Source of the DNA: Gordionus sp. m RMFG-2023
Lineage: Eukaryota > Nematomorpha > Gordioida > Chordodea > Parachordodidae
NCBI RefSeq assembly: GCF_954871325.1
Contig: NC_088775.1
Location: 86,467,561-86,531,560 of the forward strand
Length of the DNA stretch: 64,000 nucleotides
Direction: 5' to 3'
Shown here: positions 12,927-25,100 of the stretch, in pieces
Layout: each line of letters begins with the position of its first letter
Position numbering within the stretch: the first letter of the stretch is position 1
Program-made: the position numbers and the translations under genes
Notes under the pieces: generated by a model
The model's database searches: none
The model's input: the letters and a program-made list of their open reading frames with translations, nothing else
Told to the model about the DNA's origin: nothing

Positions 12927-13091
12927 GTGATAAGTGCTGTTAAACGGCCTGATTACTTTAGCCTAAATAATGTTTGTAGGTTTCGAAATTTGGAAAATAG
13001 AGGTCCAAGTTCTTCTACCACCTATGTGCAAAATCTCCAGGCTTCTTAATATTGCTTTGGGTGCTATCTTTATAGCGCCGATTGACAACAC
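12927..13091. mobile_element. TA-type MITE (GTGTTGTTAAACGG family), divergent copy
   Basis: Begins GTGATAAGTGCTGTTAAACGGCC after TA and ends near GACAACAC before TA. The internal phrase CAAAATCTCCAGGCTT...AATATT matches the intact copy at 43898-44101. TA target duplications and inverted ends suggest a Tc1/mariner-like non-autonomous element. Confidence 0.6.
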
Positions 13092-13148
13092 TAGCCATGC
13101 ACGTCAATTTTCTAAACCTTAACCATATTCTATCAAAAATAAATAATA

Positions 13149-13289
13149 GTGCGTACAAATTGAGCGTTTCAACGCAGCGTTTTAAAACGCATATCAATAA
13201 TTTAAAATACAAAATGCAAACGTACTCAAATTAAACGAATGCAATTAAAATGCATTATTTGCGTTTTGAAATGTTCAATTTGTGCGCAC
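13149..13289. mobile_element. TA-type MITE (GTGCGYACAAATTGA family)
   Basis: 141 bp. Left end GTGCGTACAAATTGAGCG and right end CAATTTGTGCGCAC are inverted repeats continuing inward (GTTTCAACGCAGCG / GCGTTTTGAAAT). TA dinucleotides flank both ends (13147-13148, 13290-13291). A second copy is at 31443-31655. It is non-coding. Confidence 0.75.
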
Positions 13290-13362
13290 TATAAGACTCG
13301 CTTATTTTTTAATATATATTAAAGTAATCACGTGATCGAGTCCGATATACTATATATATTAT

Positions 13363-13412
13363 CCCACCAAGTTGACCTTAGAAAAGAACCCGGCCCTTGC
13401 TGGATTTGAACA
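13363..13412 (-). repeat. tRNA-derived SINE fragment
   Basis: The minus strand reads GTTCAAATCCAGCAAGGGCC, then TTTTCTAAGGTCAACTTGGTGG. This matches the body next to a Pol III B-box in the fuller copy at 53640-53757. Only the B-box and body remain here; the A-box half is missing or replaced. Confidence 0.6.
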
Positions 13413-13675
13413 CGTCTGCTAACTAATCGATTTTTTAAATATTATATAATAATAAATAAATGACGTGTTTAACACGTTGGACGTGCAGGGTCATTAGCCA
13501 TCATTATCTATGAAAGTTCGGTTAGGTTCAGCTGTTTAAAATTTTTATTTAGAAAATTTAACCTTATTTTGGGTTTTGAAATGTTAATCATATTTATATC
13601 CAATTTTTCTTTATTAAAAATAGAAAGAACGATATGCAAGGAATGTAAATTGATTTTATTGGGAAAATATTCAAT

Positions 13676-13905
13676 ATGCAACACTCGATATGTTGACAAT
13701 TTTTACATAATTACTAAAAAGATTTGTAAATTTAATGTATATTTTAGTCATGCAACACTCAATATATTGATGATTTTTTAATTAGTTAAAAAGATTTGTA
13801 AATATAATGTATATATTAGTCATGCAACACTAAATATTTTGATTATTTTAATTTTCTTTTTAATTAGTTAAAAAAGATTTATAAATTTAATGTATATCTT
13901 AGTCA
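13676..13905. repeat. tandem repeat, about 73-bp unit x3
   Basis: Three imperfect units start near 13676, 13749 and 13822. Each reads ATGCAACACTCRATATRTTGA, then a T-rich part, AATTAGTTAAAAAGATTTGTAAAT and TAATGTATAT.TTAGTC. Confidence 0.75.
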
Positions 13906-14021
13906 ATCATTGGTATTTTGAAATAAAATATGTAATTATATAATTTGTTTATCATAAAGGCTTTACTTAATTTAAATTTAATTGTAACAAAAACAATATT
14001 ATTGAGACCTCTTTTAATATA

Positions 14022-15462
14022 GAGCTTTTAGTTGGAATTGCCAAAAGTAGAAATTGCGTTTGGACATTGGCCCCAGTCTATTTTTGAAAATTTATAAAAG
14101 ACATCCTTTCTTGATATACGCTAGAAAGATTTGAGGTCCCTGAAGTTGGCGGAACGACCTGAGGATCAATTAACAAATCCTATACCAATATTTAGAGTCT
14201 TAATTGATCTTCGAACAGACATCAGCGATATAAAGATAATGAGTTTTAAATATAATAAGGAAAGTGAAATTTTGAAGATGGCGGAACGATTTGAGGATCA
14301 ATTACAGAAATTTATACCATCGTATAACCCCTTAATTGATCTTCTATCCGGACAGAAGCGGAAAGAAAGTGTTGGCACTTTGCTACTTATGAAAATATAA
14401 AAGATCATGTTCTGAAACTTGACAATTATTTAGTATTCTAGATTTTGGAGGATCAATTGACTGGCTGCACATTGGCATAATCTTCGGTAATGGATCCTCA
14501 CTTTCTAAAAATAATTACACTAACTCACGTTTTTAAAACAACGGTTTTAACTCGTTACGGTTAATGATACCGATATCCGGTTTAGAGATTTTTAATGCAT
14601 ATATATTGAATACTAGATAATTGCCAAGTTTCAAAATATAATCTTTTTTATTATCTGTTTTGGCAAAGTGCCAACACTTTCTTATTTTTCTCATAACATA
14701 CGAACGGTTCATTCCACTGTTTTCCGGAGAAGATCAATTTTTGGGCTACAAAATAGTAAATGCTTTGGTAATCGTTCCGCCAGTCAAAATGCACACTTTT
14801 CTTACTTTGTTGATATCTCACTTTTCCGTTTGAAGAATACGGTGGATCAATTATGGCACTAAATATTGGCTTTAATGATTGCTCGAATTTTAAATTTTGG
14901 CAAAATGTTAAAACTTTTCTATTTAGCTTATAACTCACAAACGGTTTATTCCGCTGATATCTTTGTTTAAAGATTCTGGAGGATCAATTAACGCACTACA
15001 CTTTGACATAATTTTCGCTAATTGATCCACATTTTTTTAAAAATAATTCCGCTAACTTCACGCTGTTAAATAACCGGTTACGGTTATTGATACGGATATG
15101 CGGTTTGGATTATTAACATACATATTGAATACTAAATAATTGTCAAGTTTCAGAACATTTTCTTTTATATTTTCGGTTATGGCAAAGTGCCAACATTTTC
15201 TTATTTTGCTCACTACTCAGTAAAGGTTCATTCCGCTACTATCCTGATAAAAGATTGATCAATTAATGGGCTACACCCTCAAATCGTTTCACCGGCATCA
15301 AAATTTCACATTTTCCTTATTTTGCTTTTAACTCTAAACCTTTGACCACTGATGTCTGGTTTGAAAATCAATTAAGACTCGAAATATTGGCATATATTTT
15401 GATAATTGAACCTCAAATCCTTCCGCCAATTTCACCGCCCTAAAGATTTGTCCAACTAAAGA
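14022..15462. mobile_element. foldback element with internal subrepeats
   Basis: The left part (about 14130-14450) is the inverted copy of 15115-15440. For example GAAAGTGTTGGCACTTTGCTA at 14369 pairs with TGGCAAAGTGCCAACATTTTC near 15182, and TGAAACTTGACAATTATTTAGTATTC pairs with the inverse at 15125. The far ends CTTTTAGTTGGA (14029) and TCCAACTAAAGATC (about 15449) are also inverted. Inside, a block beginning with TTACGGTTAATGATACCGATAT repeats directly about 530 bp apart (14515 and 15047). TTGAGGATCAATTA-like phrases recur throughout. Short open frames in it (e.g. 14131-14400) are the repeats themselves and not a convincing gene. Confidence 0.7.
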
Positions 15463-15949
15463 TCAAAAGATTTTTTTTATTATATTATGATTCTAGAATT
15501 GTGTCTTTATTATAATGAATATTGTTAAATTAATTTTTACATATAGATTTTGATCTATTTAGCGTTTCCTAAATATTTTTGAAGCTTTTTAATGGATATA
15601 TATATTTAATGTTATATATATTATTTATATTATAATGATTTAACCTGTGTGTCTTAAGTCAATCATTGGTGCTTTTATTTAAATTGTTTGCTGAATCACT
15701 ATAACCTAACATTTTAAAAAGTAAATTAATTTGTAAAACAATATATTCCAACGTGTTAATAAAATTTCATTTTTAAATTTCTCTCCTACCCCTATGCAAA
15801 TTTATGTCATATTAATTCTCTTATGAATTAGAATAGGAACCTTTTTACTCAGGTCAGAGTGGTATCAGTAATATTGATTTTTATTAAAACAATTATATAA
15901 ACTTGGAATGAAAATAATATAAATAAATATAATTTGTCGAGATTGGTGG

Positions 15950-16258
15950 TAGTGATCTGTATCGGGTCTAATTTTTCAAGCTCGGCCCGAAATTTTTTTA
16001 GAAATGTTTTGCCGGCACGAACCCGAATTTATTGAAATATGGAAATTTAATTACTCAAAGTAAAAGATATATGTTACATGGCGTCTAGTTTCTATAAATA
16101 AAATCAAATATTTTTATTTTACATAAAAAATTCAACATAAAATTCATAAATTTAGATACATTTAAAAAAAATTTCCAAGAACTGGCCCGAATTTTTTTAA
16201 AGAATATTAGGCTCGACCTGATGACCGTACGGGATGGGCCTTCTTTTGCAGATCTCTA
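15950..16258. mobile_element. hAT MITE (GGCCCGGCC family)
   Basis: 309 bp, ends TAGTGATCTGTA / TGCAGATCTCTA, with a perfect 8-bp target duplication ATTGGTGG (15942-15949, 16259-16266). Subterminal CTCGGCCCGA and TGGCCCGAA blocks match the other family members. Confidence 0.88.
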
Positions 16259-16327
16259 ATTGGTGGGGTATAAAGGGATATTTTGGTATTGACTATTAAT
16301 CCACCGATGAAAAAAATATTTTGTTAG

Positions 16328-16717
16328 GTTTACTAGCTGCAGTTATACAAAGTACTTTCCTAGCTAAATTAGGAAGTTGTCGTTTTTTTCCCAAAACGTT
16401 AATACACTCTATTCTGGTATAGTATGTTGAATACTGATGATTGGTTTATATTAAATTAAACTGCTCAACGTCTGAATTTATGAATAACTGTGTTGTTTAT
16501 ATCTGTTTTTTTGTTAGCATCATTTTCATAATTTATTTGAGGGTTTTCTATCTATTACGAGATATTTGTTTCAGATGCAGTTAAAAAATATTTCTTTGAA
16601 CCGCATATGCTAGATCAGGAATTAGGATCCCTTAAATTTGCAAATAGTTCCTATCCCAGATATAAAAACATTTCATTTCATTATTTTGAGAGAAAAGAAA
16701 GCTTAAATTTAAAATAA
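16328..16717 (+). CDS. three 3'-terminal exons of an unidentified gene
   Basis: I place exons at 16328-16416, 16518-16542 and 16575-16717 (stop TAA). All introns have GT...AG ends; phases agree (phase 0, then phase 1, the split codon giving Asp) and the frame is open to the end. The peptide includes LLAAVIQSTFLAKLGSCRFF, HSILHHFHNLFEDAVKKYFF and EPHMLDQELGSLKFANSSY. It looks helical and mixed in composition, not low complexity. The second intron is only 32 nt and the middle exon 25 nt. No upstream exon was found; a hAT MITE lies directly upstream and may separate them. Family not recognised. It could be a relic of a larger gene. Confidence 0.42.
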
Positions 16718-17325
16718 ATATGTTAAAAATTAATTAAAAATATAAATAGTTTTAGGCCAATAATTTTTTTTTCATTATATAAAATATAATTTCATATGTT
16801 TTTATGAATTATATGGGGTTATTTTTAATTTTCCTTTCATTTTTTAATTTATCAATTTATCTTTTCTTAAAAATTAAAATCTTGTATATGAATTTTCAAT
16901 TTATATTATTTCTTATTATAAAATATATATTCATATTATATTGTAATTAAACCGCTATTTTAGTTATACGAAAAAATATCCAAATTAATTTTTTTTTAAA
17001 TATTCCATCTTACGGAAATTTTTTTATTAAATTTTTCTATAGTATATTATTATTATTTTAAAAATTGTTTAATATTATATAATTAACTTTTTATATTTAT
17101 TTATTAATCAATTTTTATACAATAGATAATTATTTTTATATTATATCTATTTATTATATATATATTATTTAAAATCAACTCCAAACCACTATTTCAATGT
17201 CCATAAATTTATTTCCATATTGTTACATGTTGTATATAATAATGTTTTATTTCAATTAAAAGTTTAATGTTTATAAAGGCATTAATTATTGTCATATTAT
17301 AATATATTTCTTTATTTATTTTTGT

Positions 17326-17580
17326 CTAAAGCGTTAATATATATCTACATTTAAATGATTACTGTTTAGGGCAATAATTGTAGATCGTGATATGTAAATT
17401 GGAATATTAAATTATGTTTAATTTTGATATATATATATTTTAAATGAAAAAAGATAAAATAAAAACTATTTCTTTAAATAAATCCATTATGATCGTTTCT
17501 GTATCTCATAACCTTTATTAACTGCAGATTCCAACACTTTTATCGACCAAATTCTAAGGGCAAGATTATCCCTCTTGCTT
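17326..17580. repeat. diverged single arm of the 25.3-kb foldback family
   Basis: GCGTTAATATATATCTACATTTAAATGATTACTGTTTAGGGC and what follows aligns with the left arm at 25344 (CGTTAATATACCCTTCCATTTAAAT, GACGGTTTAAGGCGATAATG). Its far end reads ATCCCTCTTGCTTT, like CACCCCTCTTGCAT near 25653. Older than the 25-kb copy. Confidence 0.5.
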
Positions 17581-18231
17581 TACATATAAAACACAATAAT
17601 ATATATACAAATACTCATTGCAGTTATGCCGCTTAGAAATTATTTTTCTTCACACAAGCATTAAATTCCAAGATAAATACAATAATTATAATTTTGGGAA
17701 AGAAAAAAAACCAATGAATTATATTATAATTTGATTTCCTTTTATAGGGAAGTATAAAAATAATTCTAAACAATATTAATCTAAAAATATATTTTTTAAA
17801 ATTATAAAAACCATAATCAGCACTAAAAATAAAATAAAAATAACTCAAAAATTGCAATCATAATGACTTCACAAAACCAAATTTTATAAAACTAAAAATA
17901 AACATTAGCATTGCATAACGATCATTCACGATGATTAATGGAAAAGCCTGCCGTCACTCACGAGAATTCTCACGTGATACAAATCTTAAAACAAAGATAA
18001 AAAATTGTAATATAATATCTTCTCGAAAATATCTATAAAAAACGTCCAAATATGTCAATTATAAATCGACAGATTCAACAATATCTTTTTGAAAAATTTT
18101 ATGTCTTGCAATATATATTTATATGCGATTTAAATGTAAAGAAAATTTTATAAATACATTAAATATTTAACCTTAACATCGTTATAAACTCTTAATAAGT
18201 AGTTTTAATTTTAAGAATTCAAAATTGTTTT

Positions 18232-19310
18232 TTGTTAGGGAGGCAGGGCTTATCATTAGGATCTTATAGAATATCTGCTGGTCACTTAACACTTACATAC
18301 TCTTCTCATAATGAAGTGAATTTTAAGGAATTGTTGAAACTTTTATATAATAATAATGATAAGATAACTATTATAAAGCTTTTGAAAGCTCTGTTAAAAA
18401 TACCACCTACCTTAGTCTAAGTATTCAAAATGAAATAATAGCCATATGTAATAGATTCATATTGAAAGAAATTTCTACAAAATTGAAAACATCACCATGT
18501 TTTAGTGTTTTGGCGGATAGATATCAAATGTTGGTAACATAGAGTGGAATCAGGTGATTTCAAAATGATTTAACTCTTTGTTCAATTTATTGACTTACAT
18601 AACACTAAATCAAAGACGATAGTCAAAGAAATTTTAGCATCCCTTCAAGACGTAGATTTAAATTTAAATCTAATGAGAGGCCAAGGATATGATGGAGCTC
18701 CTTCGCTGAGTGGTCACGTTAAAGGGGCGCAGTCAAGAATTAGAGAGTTTTATAGCACAGTTCTATATGTTCACTGTAGTTATCATTGCATAAATTTGAT
18801 GATATGCATGCGAAATTCGAAACAAACGGAACAGTTTACGTAAAAATATTTTAATTTAATTGGAATTTATTAGATTTTATTATGTATTATAGTTTTCTTT
18901 TTATAATTCTAATATATTTTTCAAAATTTAGAAACGATATCGTCGGTTTGTGACTTTTCACATCACCCAAGAAGAGAGAGCTTTTTATCCGAACGTTATA
19001 TGATATTGATTCAAATAATGAAAAAAAAAACTAAAAAGATTTTGTCCAACTAGATTTATTGAAAGACAACAATCAGTAAAACATTTCATCAAATTATATG
19101 AATTATTTTTGCAGCGCTCGAATCCCATATCAAGCAAAGAATCAATTTTTAATATCAATTTAATGTGTATATTTTTTATTTAATTATACATATGATTTGA
19201 TTTTAGCAAAATGCTACAAAAATTGATTCGGATTTAAGGGAAGTTATGAATAGGGCAAAGGATATTGTTGAAATATTAACAAATATCAGAGTTTGTCCTA
19301 TGTAGACTAT
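18232..19310 (+). pseudogene. decayed hAT transposase (TTF/ZMYM-type)
   Basis: Plus-strand fragments in order match hAT transposases of the DUF4371/ZMYM-like group. A GRQGLSLGSYR segment (family: QGLPLRGH) is followed by NEVNFKELLKLL. Then come SPCFSVLADRY (family FSILADET, carrying the first catalytic Asp), a hydrophobic LFVQFIDLHNTKSKTI, NLMRGQGYDGAPSLSGHVKG (family LRGQGYDGASNMSG, second Asp), VQSRIREFYSTVLYVHCSYH (family ALYVHCFAHRLNL), and near 18940-19300 ISSVCDFSHHPRRESFLSE and DLREVMNRAKDIVEILTNIR. The frame is interrupted by several stops (for instance after IPPTLV near 18418), so it is dead. No terminal repeats could be assigned. Confidence 0.8.
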
Positions 19311-19329
19311 ACTGGAAAAGTCGCAGTGC

Positions 19330-20625
19330 ATAAGATAAATGCCGCCTCTTATTTTTTAATTTCTTATTTAATATTGTTGAATGTTGATGATGTACAAGTC
19401 AGTGTACATTGAAAATTCTATCAATTTTTACTAATATGATGTATTTAAATAAATTTATAATTTTTTAAGGAATTTTGTTGTTTATTATTCCTTTATCTTT
19501 TCTTTTTGGTAAATTATTATGTTATATATTATCATAAAAAACTCGTTAGTTTATGAATATAAATATTTACGTTAGGACAGGTCTTCTCTTAAAGTTTGAG
19601 TTAGGATATGTCGGGTCATTCCTTAGGTCCACTCCAAAATAAAAAAACAGGAGATTAATAGACTCTTTCCATTTTCTAACTATGGCCAGAGAGTTTAAAA
19701 TTATAATTAAAGAGTTATAAAATTGTATATACAAATAAAAATAATTATTAGTAAACCCTAGAGCTGGACTAATTTTAAGATATTGAAGAATCAACAAGAG
19801 GTGTGAGCGGGGCTAATTTATTTATTTACGAACCGCCAATTTACACTTATACATTAAAAATATTCACGCCCATTCACATTTTATGTTAAATTCGTTTAGC
19901 CTAACTTATCTTTAAAGATAATATTTAAATATAATATATTCTACCTTATTTATATACATAATTTTAAATTGTCTCTTTGTAGTAATTAAGAATTGACTAA
20001 TCAAGTCACCTTTATAAATAAAAATTCCTTTTTAAAAGATGAAAAATGTAAACCAAATTTCAGCAGATTTTGGTCTGAGCCTGGAAGGTCTTTAATTTTT
20101 TATCAAAGAAGCAATTAAATTATTTTTGCCCTTTTTAATTTATAATTGGATATTGGTTCATTCCAAGTATATCTAGGCTATATTTTTTAATATTAGATTA
20201 TATAACTTAGTTTAGAATAAGATTATCTTAAAATCTAACTTTTATTTTGTATATTCATTAGATGACTATAATATTTATTATGCTATTGCTATAATAAAAA
20301 TAGAAACATTTAAAAAAGTAAAAAGATATTTATATTTAAAAATAAATAAATAAATAATTAATTAATTAGGAAAAATGAGAAATTATGTTTGATTTTATTT
20401 ACTAAACTTAACAATTCGAATGTACAAATATTAGATATAAAATATTCTTAAAAAAAAATTTTTTAAAAATAAAATAAAATATAAGCGTATAAAAATATAA
20501 TTAGAAGCAAAAAAATATATTTTGAAAATGTATATGTAAAAATAAAACAAGTACTTAATTGAGGACATGCAATTATATTGCTAAAGGAAACAAAAATACG
20601 CAGGCAATTGTTTAAACAGGACACT
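19330..20625. other. AT-rich intergenic DNA
   Basis: No gene or clear repeat seen. Confidence 0.4.
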
Positions 20626-20633
20626 ATTACACA

Positions 20634-21487
20634 CAGGGATCCAAACCGAAACGAATATCGGTTCGGTTCAGGTTCAGGTTCGGATAAAAATAACGGTTCA
20701 AAGTTCAGGTTCGGTTCGCCAAAAATAAAAATATCGGTTTGGTTTGAACCTCTAAAAATTGGTTTGAACATTTTTGTATTCAAACCTACATTAAAATTGT
20801 GTATAAGGAAAATTTTTTTTTAATTTCATAATTAAAATAAAAACCTTCATTTTTATTAATTGCACATTTTAAAATAATATTATTTATAAATATAACAAAT
20901 AAATATATCATAATTTTAATATGAACAATTACTTAAATTTTTTTTATTAAGCTGCACAATTAATATATTTTCAAAATTCGTCTCACTCAAATTACATCTA
21001 TAAGGAGATAATATAAATTTATTTGTTGAAAAACATCCTCCCACACTAACTTGGGTAGCTGGCATTGCCAGTATGATATCAGATTTGATGTATCATTTAT
21101 AAAACTATATGTAAAAATTTATATATTAGATTTAATTTTTTTCTAGGCTATTATAATTTGTAAGCTTAAAATATTTAAAAAATATTGTAAAATGGCAATA
21201 TGCTAAAGTTTATAAAAATTATGACTGAGGTTTATCAATCAAATGTGATTGATAATAATTTTTAAAACAATTTGAATATAATTAATATTTTTGCAATATA
21301 CTAGTAAAAACTTACACATATTTTATAAGCATAAAATAATGAGACTCGAACCGGTTCAGAGGCATTTTAGCGGTTCGGTTCAGGTTCGGCTAGAAATTTT
21401 TTAGAGGTTTAGGTTCGGTTTAGGTTCGATAAAAAATACCGGTTTTTAGCGGTTTAACGGTTCGGTTCAGGTTCGTTTGGATCCCTG
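20634..21487. mobile_element. hAT element, 854 bp, deletion derivative
   Basis: Terminal inverted repeats CAGGGATCCAAAC (left) and GTTTGGATCCCTG (right) are flanked by a perfect 8-bp target duplication ATTACACA (20626-20633 and 21488-21495). Both subterminal regions are packed with GGTTCGG / GGTTCAGG motifs. The middle keeps a minus-strand piece of transposase. This is a hAT non-autonomous copy derived from a coding parent. Confidence 0.9.
20916..21098 (-). pseudogene. hAT transposase C-terminal dimerisation fragment
   Basis: The minus strand reads LAMPATQVSVGGCFSTNKF, then ILSPYRCNLSETNFENILIV, ending at TAA (20918-20916). hAT C-terminal dimerisation domains carry the equivalent ...PATSAPSERVFSAGG..LS..RN.L... 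It lies inside the 854-bp hAT element, confirming its superfamily and showing it is an internally deleted copy. An in-frame stop just upstream limits the fragment. Confidence 0.75.
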
Positions 21488-21580
21488 ATTACACAACTGG
21501 GTTTGGACCTCTTCAAGAGGAAAATAATGCAGATTATACATTCAAAAGCTTCTAAAATTTATATAAAATACTTTAACAAA

Positions 21581-22036
21581 TGTTAAACAGTGACACTCAT
21601 GTATTTTATCTTAACTTTAAAAAATTGTTATGTTAAACAGTGACACTCATGTATTTTATCTTAACTTTAAAAAATTGTTTTTTTTACATCCTTAAGCTAT
21701 GGCGTAACTTAATATATTTCAAATGTAATAAGAATTGTTTCTTTCTTTTTGTTAAAAACAACTTTTATATTTTAAAAATCAATTTGTTTATAAACTAATA
21801 TTAAATTTTATATTTTATAAATCAATTTACTTAATAAACTAATGTTCAATTTTTTATTTTAACTTTAAAAAAAAAGATCAATTTATTATAAACTACATTA
21901 AATTAAATTGTCAATATATATAGGAAACTATTTTGAATTATGTGATCATATATTTTTTAAATTTAAATATCAATAAATTGACGTAATATACGTTTGTAAC
22001 ATTTGATTTCTGCCTTTGATTTCTACAACCTTTCCA
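21581..22036 (+). repeat. 5' LTR
   Basis: It opens with two tandem copies of a unit of about 50 bp (TGTTAAACAGTGACACTCAT...TTAAAAAATTGTTA). The same doubling is in the other LTR, so it predates this insertion. Confidence 0.9.
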
Positions 22037-22126
22037 TGGTGGCAGCATCCTAAATTAAAATTTTCTAAAATATTAAATATAAATTAACTTCTTAAAATTT
22101 TTATAAAATCCAATACTATAAAATAG

Positions 22127-24163
22127 AAAAATTCAAGGATATTTAAACAGACCTCAAATAATAACGTTAATATTATTATTGAATTTCCAACATACACAGG
22201 TAATGGCGATGTTTTTCTAAGTCGTTTCGAAGACATATTCAACGATGCTCAGATCTCTGATATCGAAAAAGCAGGATCCTTCACAAGAAGACTACCAGAC
22301 GAAAAATACATCAAGCTCAAATCAATATGTTCACCTACCGATTTCATCAATCCATCGATATTGATTGAAAAATTTAGGTTATTACACCCGAGGAAATCTA
22401 CAAGTTCGAAATTGTTATTATTCAATGCAGCTGTACAAGGTAAAAATGAAGGTTACATCAATTGGGTTAGTAGATTATGTATTTTACAAAATGAATGTTC
22501 GTTAAGCGATAGTAGAGTCATTGAAAAAGTAAAAATTTCATCAAATAGCAGAAGTATCAGGCAGAAAATTACGTTGAAAGAGAATATTACGTTAGCAGAA
22601 GTCTTTAGTTTAAGAGATGATTTTGAGGAGACAGAATTAAAAGAAAATATAATAGCTAAAGTTGAAAACATTTCTTTAAATGAAAAGACTGAAGAAGAAA
22701 CAAGCGTAAAACATTTGGAAAGACAAAGAGGCATAAAAGTTGAAGAAAACAAACAGGTGATCAGATACGACGATAGGCATATTCCACGATCGAATAACGA
22801 TAACAGACAACGATGGACAGCAAGAGGCCATGACTTTCAAAGAAATATTTATCAAGGAAATAGTTATAACCCCAGTTACCAAGGAAATAATTACAACCCT
22901 AGATATCAGAATTATAACGCGAATTATTACAACGTCAGAGCAAACTATCCAGGATCGTACAATAATTCTTCGAGATTTGATAATAGAGCTAGTTATAATA
23001 AAAATGACTATAATAATTATAGATTTAATAATGATTATAATTACAGATATAACAGACATTATAACGATTCAAGATGTATTCAAAGATATAATGATAATCA
23101 TAATATTGGAAATCGAGGAACTAATCAAGTATGCAATTGTAAATATCATAACAACGACAATAATCAATCACGATATACAAATAAAGTAAACACTGTAAAT
23201 ATAGAAGAGATAAAAGAAGATAATGACAAACTAGAAAGAAAAGAATATAATTTATACAATTTAGACAATTTAGACATAAACAATATGGATACCGATAATA
23301 ATTACACAGCTAACGATGCTTATAAGGTCACGGTATATTTGAACGACATGCCTATTTTGATGCAGATCGACACCGGGTCAAAGTATAGTATTCTACCGAT
23401 TCATATCGCGAAAAAGATTGGAGTAAAAATCTTAAATAAATCAGATATTAAATTAACTGGTTATGATGGAAACACAATAAATGTATTAGGAACTACCAAA
23501 GTCAAGGCAAAATTCGAGGACAAAAGTCAAATTTTAACTGCTTATGTAGTTCAGAGTGATAAGATTGCATTGTTAGGAAGGACTTGGATAACAGTTTTTG
23601 GGAATATACTAGATAAATTTGTGAATATTGTCGAGGATGATTATGATATTACCATACAAGAATTAATAGAGCAATGTAATTTTGTAAATATAATCGAGGA
23701 AAATAGAAAAGTAGATAGTAAAAATTATGAAGGTACATATTACAATAAAAAGTATGATTATAAATATTATAAAAAAAACTTGAATAAAATTGAATTATGT
23801 AACTTAATACCAAATACTAAAAAAAAAATTAATTCTTATAAATTAGAAGAAATAAATCATTTGATAACAATTGGAGAAATAATAGTTATTAAAAACAATA
23901 ATGAAATAAAAATTGAAGAAAATAATAAAATAAAAATTTTTATAATTAATAAAAAATTTAAAAAAACTTTGGAAAAGAAAATTAAAACAAAATTGATTAA
24001 ATGTCGCGATGTTGAAAGAGAGATTAGGAGTACGATATGGAGATCATATGTTGAAAATGGAAGGAGAAAGAGAAATTTTGTTATAAAGAACAAGTTAAAG
24101 AGAAATTATGATATAAATAAAGTGTTTAAATTGAAAAATAAAGGTGTAAAATTTAAAAAATGA
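22127..24163 (+). pseudogene. gag-protease region of LTR element (fossil)
   Basis: Gag-like region beginning near FPTYTGNGDVFLSRFEDIF (the FxG..dv..Wl.rFe type of Ty3/Gypsy Gag). Next comes a coiled or helical part, then a long Asn/Tyr/Arg-rich RNA-binding-like stretch in place of a clear CCHC knuckle, with CNCKYHNN near its end. A retropepsin-like protease follows, with LMQIDTGSKYSILP and a later KIALLGRTWI. The tail is Lys/Ile/Asn-rich and not recognisable. The element counts as broken because it lacks the remaining pol parts. Confidence 0.8.
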
Positions 24164-24644
24164 AAATAATTAAATAATAAATAAAAAAAAAATTATTATT
24201 ATATAAAATGAAACAATTCCAAATATTCTATTATGATTCTTATTCTTATGAATCATTCTGATAAATTATTTACTTCTTCTAATGGTGCAACAGTTTTTAA
24301 AGCGAATGTTAATAATAATGCATCACCTTATACATTGAATTTTAGAAGGGGAGGTGATGAACCAACAAACCAAAATGTACAAGTGAATGATCAGAATCGC
24401 AACGTTCAAAGACCAGTTAGAAATAGTGTGTTGCCTAGAAAATTTTATAATGAATTAAATTTGATAATAAATTTTTTTTTTTTCCTCTTCCTTATATTAA
24501 AACAAAACTAGTTTTTTTGTGTGTGGAACTAAATAGATAAAACGTACAACAAAAAAAGATCAACGAAGGGGTTAACGAGCAAGAATGACAAACGACAAAA
24601 TTATAGACAGAGGGCAAATAAAAAATAAAAAAAAAAGTGTGAAA

Positions 24645-25100
24645 TGTTAAACAGTGACACTCATGTATTTTATCTTAACTTTAAAAAATTGTTATGTTAA
24701 ACAGTGACACTCATGTATTTTATCTTAACTTTAAAAAATTGTTTTTTTTACATCCTTAAGCTATGGCGTAACTTAATATATTTCAAATGTAATAAGAATT
24801 GTTTCTTTCTTTTTGTTAAAAACAACTTTTATATTTTAAAAATCAATTTGTTTATAAAGTAATATTAAATTTTATATTTTATAAATCAATTTACTTAATA
24901 AACTAATGTTCAATTTTTTATTTTAACTTTAAAAAAAAAGATCAATTTATTATAAACTACATTAAATTAAATTGTCAAGTTATATAGGAAACTATTTTGA
25001 ATTATGTGATCATATATTTTTTAAATTTAAATATCAATAAATTGACGTAATATACGTTTATAACATTTCATTTCTGCCTTAGATTTCTGCAACCTTTTCA
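24645..25100 (+). repeat. 3' LTR
   Basis: Same length as the 5' LTR and nearly identical, including the doubled 50-bp start. Preceded by an A/G-rich tract around 24605-24644 that could serve as polypurine tract. Confidence 0.9.

Noticed and set aside
14131-14938. Coding frames such as LKLAERPEDQLTNPIPIF
   Set aside because: They lie within the foldback element, the same phrase repeats in both orientations, and no splice or start context supports a gene.
20463-20823. Overlapping frames rich in NRNEYRFGSGSGSD or EPEPNRYSFRF
   Set aside because: Created by the GGTTCGG subterminal repeats of the hAT element, present on both strands; the GSGSG here is unrelated to the SGSG genes.
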